A DNA stretch of 64,000 bases from Gammaproteobacteria bacterium (GTDB taxonomy: Bacteria; Pseudomonadota; Gammaproteobacteria; Ga0077554; Ga007554), in NCBI GenBank assembly GCA_040183005.1, contig JAMPIW010000007.1, positions 186,001 through 250,000 on the forward strand, written 5' to 3'. Below the pieces are notes generated by a model, which made no database searches, was not told the DNA's origin, and saw nothing but the letters and a program-made list of their open reading frames with translations. Within the stretch, counting starts at the first letter, position 1. The number at the start of each line of letters is the position of its first letter. This document shows, one piece after another, positions 57,951 through 64,000 of the stretch. A program made the position numbers and the translations under genes.

Positions 57951-58818
57951 GACGTTCCTTCTCCGGCTCTGGTTGGCGCGTCGCATCGGGAAAGGCTGAC
58001 TTGACAAAACGCGCCATGGCGGCGAAGGTGTCGTGAGTGGCGCGGCGCTCCACCTCTGCCATGAACTCGTCGGCGGAGGGCAGGAAAAGGCCCTCGCGTG
58101 GCCATTGTGCGCCGATATGCGGCGGATTGGGGAGCTGACTCTGCTTTTTCAGTACCAATTCGTAGGACTCGCGCACGCTCGCACGCAGAATGTTGATCAT
58201 CCCCACCAATTGCTCCAGGGTGATGGTCTTGCGATCGAACACCCAGGTGGTCGCACCCATCACGTCATCGAGTTTCCAATCGGTCTTGGGTGTGTCTTTG
58301 TGGTCGTTGTGGCATTTCACGCATGGCTCAGCGATGGCGATGTCCGGGAACATGTAGGCGTATACTTGCGCGTCATCGACGTAGAAAAAACGTGGCGTGC
58401 GGTCTTCGCGCATGCGACGGAACATCTCCAGCTGCTTGCCGGTGAATTGATTGGCCTTGTTGATGGCGAAATCCGAGCCGAGGTACAGGCCGAGGCGGAT
58501 ACGGTGTTTCTCAATGCCGGCGGCTGTCTCGCGCAAGAATTGCGCGGGCAAGGGGCCGGCGATCACATCCTTGTCGCGCCAGTGTTCATCGAATTTCAGT
58601 CCGGCCTGTTTGCCGGCCCCGACGATCTCCTTGGTGTACAACTGGCGCACCGCTGCATTCTCGGCGTTCAGGATGGCCAAGGCGGCCTCCACCGGAATGG
58701 AGGCGGTCTCCTGGCGCTTATCCGTCAGCGGTTGTGGGGCCGTGACGAACAGGTAGACGCTCAACGTGGTCAACGCGAGCGCCGTGAGTACGAAACGCTT
58801 ATGTGTTCGAGTCAACAT
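57943..58818 (-). CDS. Mono-haem DUF3365 (Tll0287-like) protein
   Basis: The start at 58818 gives a 291-residue product with a membrane anchor (FVLTALALTTLSVYLFV); the open frame extends further without support. A DUF3365 sensor-like domain ends in one haem site CVKCHNDH (Cys166-His170), preceded by RFFYVDDAQVYAYMFPD. It is probably anchored in the periplasm as a redox carrier or sensor. It overlaps both neighbours by 8-20 bp, so translation is coupled. Confidence 0.82.
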   Translation of the reverse strand: MLTRTHKRFVLTALALTTLSVYLFVTAPQPLTDKRQETASIPVEAALAILNAENAAVRQLYTKEIVGAGKQAGLKFDEHWRDKDVIAGPLPAQFLRETAAGIEKHRIRLGLYLGSDFAINKANQFTGKQLEMFRRMREDRTPRFFYVDDAQVYAYMFPDIAIAEPCVKCHNDHKDTPKTDWKLDDVMGATTWVFDRKTITLEQLVGMINILRASVRESYELVLKKQSQLPNPPHIGAQWPREGLFLPSADEFMAEVERRATHDTFAAMARFVKSAFPDATRQPEPEKERHV

Positions 58819-59488
58819 CGCGTTTTGCCTTGTTGAGTTTGTTATTTCCGTAGGGGGATGGACCACCATCGAAGTAGCGTTGCAGGGTCTCTGCACTCCA
58901 AGTCTCACTCACTTCCGTCTTCAGTTTGTACCGGTGATTGCTATGATAGTCGTGGCAACCCAGGCACGTTCGCCAGCGCCGTTCCTTGATAAGAGTCTCG
59001 TGGTTGATGGAGATCGGATCTTTGCGGATCTTCAGATTCTGGTGACAGTAGGAACAGTAGTCGATGGTCGTCGCCACACGCGTGCCGGTGTGTTCATGGT
59101 GACATGAAACACAGAATTGCGGCCGGATCTCTTGGCGGGCCTTGGTGTAACGCGGCTCGAAGAAACGAAACACCGCATGCTCGTCCTGAGGAGGGCGGTG
59201 GCAGCGCAAGCAGGCATCGTTATTAATGGGGTCGTGGCCGAGGGACACCAGCTCAGCGCGCTTCCCCAGGAGGTATTGTACGTTGGCCTGCAAATTCTGG
59301 CGCAAGCTGCCGGCGGTGACGATATGGCAAGCCTCGCACTTGATGTCTTCATGGCCGTTTGTCATCCGGCCGGAAGAGTGCCAGGCGGCGTTGGCGGGGA
59401 GCAGTAACACAATGAACGCGAGCACCCCGATCAGTGTGCCGCAAGCGTAGGCGAGGCGATGGCGGTGCTGCCACAGAATGCGCATCAT
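58799..59488 (-). CDS. Pentahaem cytochrome c
   Basis: The 229-residue protein has an N-terminal anchor (YACGTLIGVLAFIVLLLPANA) and five CxxCH haem sites: CEACH 51-55, CLRCH 93-97, CVSCH 126-130, CSYCH 145-149 and CLGCH 175-179. Additional His residues can serve as distal ligands. It should be a periplasmic electron carrier and is the first gene of the module. A transposed repeat lies in its 270-bp upstream gap. The partner oxidoreductase is not in the window. Confidence 0.9.
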   Translation of the reverse strand: MMRILWQHRHRLAYACGTLIGVLAFIVLLLPANAAWHSSGRMTNGHEDIKCEACHIVTAGSLRQNLQANVQYLLGKRAELVSLGHDPINNDACLRCHRPPQDEHAVFRFFEPRYTKARQEIRPQFCVSCHHEHTGTRVATTIDYCSYCHQNLKIRKDPISINHETLIKERRWRTCLGCHDYHSNHRYKLKTEVSETWSAETLQRYFDGGPSPYGNNKLNKAKRDVDSNT

Positions 59489-59591
59489 GTCGGCGACGCC
59501 TCACTAATTGCTTGCGTGAACATCCGTCGATCCCTCGTGCAGCGTCCAAAATCAACCAGCTCCCGTACCGCCCTGATTTGGCTCCGCCCAC

Positions 59592-59640
59592 AGCGATTAG
59601 CCTGGGTGGAGTGTTTTTTGCGAAACCCGGAGTCGTTTCG
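59592..59640 (+). repeat. Direct repeat left of the FG-GAP gene
   Basis: AGCGATTAGCCTGGGTGGAG followed by TGTTTTTTGCGAAACCCG and TCGTTTCG recurs in the same orientation at 62298-62346 with few mismatches. The two copies bracket the FG-GAP gene. The rest of 59489-59759 has nothing I can support. Confidence 0.6.
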
Positions 59641-59759
59641 TATGAGCCTGGAATGATCATGCCGGGTTCCTTATTTTGTTCAATATTAAAATAGCAGCCA
59701 CGAACGTACAGATAGGTTACAGAATCGTCATAAAATCGCTGTTTCCCCCGATGATGACG

Positions 59760-62234
59760 TCATCGTGCGAGAAACAGCCGTGGTCGGTCGAAGAACACGG
59801 CCAAGGCGATGTCCGGATCGCCGTCGTGATCCACGTCGCCGACAGCGCTCGCCACCCCGCGCAAGTCCGACGACTCAGGTAAGGACGCCCACGGTTGGAA
59901 GTTGCCGGCGCCGTCATTACGATAAAGCCGGTCGGGTCCGAAGAAATTGACCTCCAGTACGTCTAGGTCGCCATCCCTGTCCAAGTCCACAAACGTTACT
60001 TCGGCTGTGCCATATAGCAAGGTTGGCCACTGGCTGGCGGTAACATCGACGAACTGTCCGCCGTCATTGCGCCATAGGCGGTTCAGGCCGGTGGCGCCGC
60101 CCACGGCGACGAGGATGTCGGGATCGCCGTCGCCATCAATGTCACCCATGTCTGCCGAGAATGAGACGAAGGCGGGGTCGTCCGGCAAGCGGGAGGAGGC
60201 GTCCTGGAATCCGCCTGCGCCGTCACCCAGCAACAACCCGTCGTGCATGCCGATGCGTACCAGCAAGAGATCCAGCTTGTTGTCGCTATTCACATCGGCG
60301 ACGCGGACATCGAGCGTAGAGCCTGGCGTAATCGGTAAAGCCTGGGAGGTGTAAGTGCCCACGCCGCTGAGCAGCACGGTGTCGGGCCGGCTGTCGCGTC
60401 CGACGAGTACGTCGGGGATGGTGTCGGAGTTGAAGTCGCCGAAAGCGATGCCCTGTGCTTCATCGAGGGTATCGCCGGCCCAGGCCTGCGGCGTGTATAC
60501 GCCGCTGCCGTCGTTGATGAGCAGACGCACACCTTGTGTGCGGGCGAACACCAGATCAAGATCGCCGTCCCGGTCGATATCGATGGCGCCGACTGCATTG
60601 CTTTCTTCGGCGCTGAATGGCAGGCTCCCGCTCGCATCATTGAAGTGGCCGTCACCCGTCCCCAGCAACAAACGATCCCCACCCGCCTGGCGCGCCAGCA
60701 CCATGTCCAGGTTTCCGTCCAGGTTCACGTCTACCAGCAGCATATCGGTATAGGGACCAAAGTCCGCAGGCAGATGTGTGGCCGTGACATCCTCGTATAA
60801 CGCACCCACGGGTGGGAGTACATAAGTGAACGCGCCAGGCAAGGTGGCGGTGGCGCCGGAACTCAGTGTCACCGTGACATCCACCGGGCCGGCGGGGCCG
60901 GGCGGCAGCACACCGCGTATCCAGGTCGCATCGACCAGCGTGACGTCTTGCAGGGGTTGTCCGCCTACCGTAACGATGGGGTTCGCGGTCAGGCCGTAGC
61001 CGCGCACGTTGACGGGCGTGCCGCCGGTGGTGGGGCCCTGTACCTGACTGATGCGCAACACGCGGAAGGTTGCAGTGTCGGTCGTGCCGTTGAGATACAG
61101 CAGGGTCTGATCACCAGCCCATGAGGTGAATATCAGATCCAGCGCACCGTCCCTGTTGAAATCGCCGACCCCTACGGCGTAAGAACGGTCGTCATCGCTG
61201 GGAAAGCCCGCGCGCGGCGTGTACTGTCCACTGCCATCGTTGATGAGCACAGCATTGGGCGCGCCGCTACGCGCCACGGCCACATCCAGGTCGCCGTCGC
61301 CGTCCAGATCGGCGAATTGGGCGTCGTAGCTGGCGTTCGTGTTCTGCGGAATACGCGTGGACACATCACTGTAACGACCCCTGCCATCGTTCAGCAGCAG
61401 GCGATCGGCCCCGATGAAGCGGGCCTCGTAGAGGTCGAGATCGCCGTCGCCGTCGACATCACCCGGCGTCAAGGCAGTGACGTAACCCACCGGGCCGGGT
61501 ATGGCGTCGGCCAGCTCGTTATAGCGGCCCCGGCCGTCATTCAGCATCACGCGGCTCGGCGTACCGTAGTTGCCGACAACCATATCGAGATCTCTATCGC
61601 CGTCCACATCGGCGAGCTTGGCGGTATACGAAGGCTCCGCCTGTCGCGGCAGGCGGGTGGCGCTCTCGTCCGTAAATCGGCCCCTGTTATTGATCAGGAG
61701 GCGGTTGGGTTCACCCGCACCCAGGTTGGCGATCACAACGTCAAGATCGCCATCGGCGTCGACGTCGCCGAAATCGGCGTCCTCGCTATTGTCATTGTCC
61801 GGCGGCAGCCGCGCAGCGCTCTGGTCATTGAAGTGGCCTGCGCCATCATTGATGAGCAGGCGGTCCGGGCCTTCGGCGGCGATATAGAGATCCAGATCGC
61901 CATCGCCATCCACATCACCCAACTCCGCGTGAACATCATTGCCTATGTCGGTGGGCAGGGAGGCGGTGGTATCGTCCACCAGGCGCCTGCCGGTGTTACG
62001 CAGTAAACGGTCTTGGGTACCGAAGAAACCGGGCAGCACCACATCCAAATCGCCATCACCGTCCACATCCCCCACCGCCGGATCCTGCGTGGTCCAGGCC
62101 TCGCGCGGCATCCAGGTTGCGGTGACATCATGGAAAGTGCCCGAGCCACCTCCACCTCCATCTCCATCTCCGCATGCGGTCAGCAGCATCGTTGCCATGA
62201 CCAATGCTAATGCACAAAACAATTTCGATTTCAT
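59760..62234 (-). CDS. Large FG-GAP/VCBS-repeat lipoprotein with a TIG domain
   Basis: The 824-residue protein has a lipoprotein signal peptide with lipobox LLTAC (Cys21), a Gly-rich spacer, and about fifteen FG-GAP/VCBS repeats. Each repeat has a DVDGDGDLD-type calcium loop. An IPT/TIG immunoglobulin-like domain interrupts them at about 385-470 (GPTTGGTPVNVRGYGL). The repeats should form beta-propellers stabilised by calcium on the outer-membrane surface. Adhesion or matrix binding is the usual guess. Direct repeats flank the gene, consistent with acquisition. Confidence 0.88.
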   Translation of the reverse strand: MKSKLFCALALVMATMLLTACGDGDGGGGGSGTFHDVTATWMPREAWTTQDPAVGDVDGDGDLDVVLPGFFGTQDRLLRNTGRRLVDDTTASLPTDIGNDVHAELGDVDGDGDLDLYIAAEGPDRLLINDGAGHFNDQSAARLPPDNDNSEDADFGDVDADGDLDVVIANLGAGEPNRLLINNRGRFTDESATRLPRQAEPSYTAKLADVDGDRDLDMVVGNYGTPSRVMLNDGRGRYNELADAIPGPVGYVTALTPGDVDGDGDLDLYEARFIGADRLLLNDGRGRYSDVSTRIPQNTNASYDAQFADLDGDGDLDVAVARSGAPNAVLINDGSGQYTPRAGFPSDDDRSYAVGVGDFNRDGALDLIFTSWAGDQTLLYLNGTTDTATFRVLRISQVQGPTTGGTPVNVRGYGLTANPIVTVGGQPLQDVTLVDATWIRGVLPPGPAGPVDVTVTLSSGATATLPGAFTYVLPPVGALYEDVTATHLPADFGPYTDMLLVDVNLDGNLDMVLARQAGGDRLLLGTGDGHFNDASGSLPFSAEESNAVGAIDIDRDGDLDLVFARTQGVRLLINDGSGVYTPQAWAGDTLDEAQGIAFGDFNSDTIPDVLVGRDSRPDTVLLSGVGTYTSQALPITPGSTLDVRVADVNSDNKLDLLLVRIGMHDGLLLGDGAGGFQDASSRLPDDPAFVSFSADMGDIDGDGDPDILVAVGGATGLNRLWRNDGGQFVDVTASQWPTLLYGTAEVTFVDLDRDGDLDVLEVNFFGPDRLYRNDGAGNFQPWASLPESSDLRGVASAVGDVDHDGDPDIALAVFFDRPRLFLAR

Positions 62235-62297
62235 GGTAGTTGTCCTTTTTCCCTTTTAATCTCTTCGGGTTTGGCCCCCTCGCTACGTTCTCCCCGC

Positions 62298-62346
62298 AGC
62301 GAGTAGGCTGGGTCGAGTGTTTTTTGCGAAACCCGCTGCCGTTTCG
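62298..62346 (+). repeat. Direct repeat right of the FG-GAP gene
   Basis: This copy (AGCGAGTAGGCTGGGTCGAG, then TGTTTTTTGCGAAACCCG) matches 59592-59640 in the same orientation. It lies about 60 bp upstream of the lipoprotein start codon and could also affect its promoter. Confidence 0.6.
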
Positions 62347-62403
62347 CACGTGCTGTGAATCCTGGGTTTCGCTCTCGCTTAACCTAGGCTCTGTTGAACA
62401 GGT

Positions 62404-62530
62404 ACAAATTGTGGCGACACCCTATACCTTCAGCACCCGGTCCGGCCTGCGTCCGCCACGACACCCCACTGCGCAGGGCACCATGGCTTTCATAATGCTA
62501 CTACGGCTATCGTTGGCGTCCCATTTTCAC
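62404..62530 (+). repeat. Dispersed 120-bp repeat, copy B
   Basis: This segment corresponds to the reverse complement of 51191-51312, with shared blocks TGGCGACA, ACGACACCCCACTGCGC and TCCCATTTTC and scattered differences. It fills the gap between the FG-GAP gene and the next envelope gene together with the direct repeat at 62298-62346. Confidence 0.55.
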
Positions 62531-62552
62531 CCCTTTTTCCGTCATCGGAGTT

Positions 62553-63551
62553 TTATTGCTTTAATGCCATGCCCAGTTTTTCACGAAACTGACGATGATT
62601 TGTGGGGCGTTCTCGTGCGGAAAAATAATCTTGCGGAAACCACACGAGTTTAAAGCTAGCGTTTTTATTTTTCGCATCAACCTCATTGATAACAAGAGAA
62701 AAGCGGGTGCCATCGGCAAGAAGTGTATTATCGGTAAATGGAAAATCAAACCATGTCAGCAGAAAGTCATTGTCTGCAGTAGCCTTCGTAGTCGTAGTCG
62801 TAGTCGTAGACTTATTGTTCTGGATTTGCATTTGAACTGGAAAGCTCTCGTCTTCCCAGCTTTTACTTTTGGGGGGCTGAATCTGTAAATATAGGGTGTA
62901 AGCTCCGTTAGGGGACTTTATCTCTAGGGGCTCCTTAAATTTTTTGACTAACAGGGAGCAAGGCTGAGAAGATGCACCTTTTTCTGTACCTCCTTCTTTC
63001 GATGCTTCCTTCAAGTCTATTCGATAGATGCAGGATTTCTGCCCCGGTGACGAGTCACCCTCCACTTTGGTGATCGCCGCAAGTTGTCTCTGTAGAACCC
63101 TGCGTGCAATCGACCTCAGCGATTCCTGTGGTGTTTCCCCCGTATAATTTATCTTTTTTATTTTCTCCTGCACCAGACGGTTTTCAACATGCAACATAAT
63201 CGGTTTCAACTCAAAGTTCTCATGAAAATTGAGCGCGAGAAGTTCTACCATGAGTTGCTCCCGATCTAGGGGGATATCGTGATTTTTTTGGAACCCCAAA
63301 ATAGGATCAATAAGGCCCTGAAACATGTTGGCTCGCAGAGTGCTATCGGCCTGTTCTCGCTGGCTAAGCAAGTTGGTCGTGCTCATTGCAGATTGAAAAT
63401 TATTCGCGATCAGGGCTGTGGCCACAACGGCGGCGGCAGGGACGAGCTTGACCACTACGTCAATTATTTCTGTTAATTTCCGTTTCCAGCCGCTTTTTTC
63501 CGGGCTGCCGTCCGCTGGGTGAGCCGAACTTGACGGCTGTTTGGGTTCCAT
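62553..63551 (-). CDS. Unknown membrane-anchored protein
   Basis: The 332-residue protein has a short charged N-terminus, one membrane helix (VVVKLVPAAAVVATALIA, about residues 32-50) and a large C-terminal domain of unknown fold. A run of seven Thr near residue 252 is encoded by tandem copies of a six-base unit (62787-62812) that may vary in length. I do not recognise the family. No operon partner is evident. Confidence 0.7.
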   Translation of the reverse strand: MEPKQPSSSAHPADGSPEKSGWKRKLTEIIDVVVKLVPAAAVVATALIANNFQSAMSTTNLLSQREQADSTLRANMFQGLIDPILGFQKNHDIPLDREQLMVELLALNFHENFELKPIMLHVENRLVQEKIKKINYTGETPQESLRSIARRVLQRQLAAITKVEGDSSPGQKSCIYRIDLKEASKEGGTEKGASSQPCSLLVKKFKEPLEIKSPNGAYTLYLQIQPPKSKSWEDESFPVQMQIQNNKSTTTTTTTKATADNDFLLTWFDFPFTDNTLLADGTRFSLVINEVDAKNKNASFKLVWFPQDYFSARERPTNHRQFREKLGMALKQ

Positions 63552-63641
63552 GGTTGCTCTCCTCCATAGTGATCCTGCACGCTGGTAAAATCATCCTTGC
63601 GCAGTATTATTGCTTTTGAAGCAGGCTGAAGTTTTCCCTGT

Positions 63642-63800
63642 TTATACTTTCTTCCATGTACCATCTGCGGTGCAGACGAAAGGACCGATTGCTGTGCCTG
63701 TAGGATATGCCTTGCCATCTTTGATACATTCGGCATAGGCCGTTGAGAACGTTCCTATGAGCAGGGTCAGGATAAAGGGAATCATATAGGCTTTGTTCAT
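63642..63800 (-). CDS. Small secreted protein
   Basis: The start at 63800 is supported by AAGGAGG eight bases upstream; the open frame extends to 63911 without support. The 52-residue product has a signal peptide (MIPFILTLLIGTFSTAYA) and a mature part of about 29 residues with two Cys, in ECIKDGKAYPTGTAIGPF and VCTADGTW. They could form one disulfide in the periplasm. Function unknown. 63801-64000 has nothing else I can support. Confidence 0.8.
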   Translation of the reverse strand: MNKAYMIPFILTLLIGTFSTAYAECIKDGKAYPTGTAIGPFVCTADGTWKKV

Positions 63801-64000
63801 GGTGTTAACCTCCTTCTTGTTTACGTTTGAGCTACGGTCAAAACAGCAAAAAAAGGATACCCTCCTGTGACTCATCATGTGCCGATCGCATCCACCTACA
63901 TGCCGTGCCACTTTTTTGCATAGCCTTGAAAGCCGTGCAGGGACAGGCTAGCTCGGGACAGCTTACAGATCGCTTACGGATTTTAAAAAAGAGCCGATGA

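Noticed and set aside
62787-62812. Short tandem repeat considered as CRISPR or VNTR
   Set aside because: Only about four copies of a 6-bp unit inside a coding region; no spacers. No CRISPR array was found anywhere in the window.

Overview
The window looks like a chromosomal segment of a sulfur-oxidising gammaproteobacterium. The gammaproteobacterial marks are YcgL, the rnr-rlmB pair, a 1301-residue PurL with fused amidotransferase, an RmuC/UbiG/Gph set and a Bax-like protein. Chemotrophic lifestyle is suggested by a sulfide:quinone oxidoreductase very like the Acidithiobacillus type and by a five-haem cytochrome c module. Hopanoid-type squalene synthesis (hpnCDE) and a glucosylglycerate-type osmolyte operon point to a membrane- and osmo-stressed niche. 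No species can be named from the sequence.

Layout. 1-8.7 kb: a partial outer-membrane barrel gene, glnA under a textbook sigma-54 promoter with two NtrC sites 32 bp apart, an IS5 remnant, sqr and purL. 8.7-17.1 kb: a minus-strand osmolyte operon (DUF389 membrane protein, HAD phosphatase-glycerate kinase fusion, second glycosyltransferase, mechanosensitive-channel-like protein, gpgS). An intact IS4-family element with a 9-bp target duplication now splits it just before gpgS. 17.6-26.4 kb: housekeeping genes (bax-like, polysaccharide deacetylase, folA, thyA, lgt, rlmI), a VapC module whose AbrB-type antitoxin is frameshifted, a PtsI-like PEP enzyme and a metallo-beta-lactamase protein. 26.6-31.4 kb: an accessory segment with two pairs of genes without known function. 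The second pair carries the same N-terminal adaptor-like domain on a TIR-like effector and on an unknown partner, the best candidate here for an undescribed conflict system. 31.5-40.2 kb: a giant Lhr-type helicase, an AT-rich patch with a two-helix membrane protein, small conserved genes, a methyltransferase, and a Fic protein preceded by two identical-geometry palindromic operators.

40.4-57.4 kb: tRNA-Leu(CAG), rnr-rlmB, hpnC-hpnD-hpnE, and a zinc-homeostasis cluster. The cluster holds a Fur/Zur regulator, a ZIP transporter and three COG0523 GTPases, with remnants of a ZrgA/DUF2796 gene and of yidD; TGCAAC-N3-GTTGCA operators precede zur and zip. rmuC, gph, ubiG and an APC transporter follow. 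57.4-64 kb: a three-gene cytochrome module, a large FG-GAP lipoprotein flanked by direct repeats, and two unknown envelope genes.

Dispersed repeats are frequent: a 168-bp element with 23-bp inverted ends, a REP-like doublet with inverted ends, a 120-bp repeat in two inverted copies, direct repeats around the FG-GAP gene, and a 29-bp repeat that supplies the helicase stop codon.
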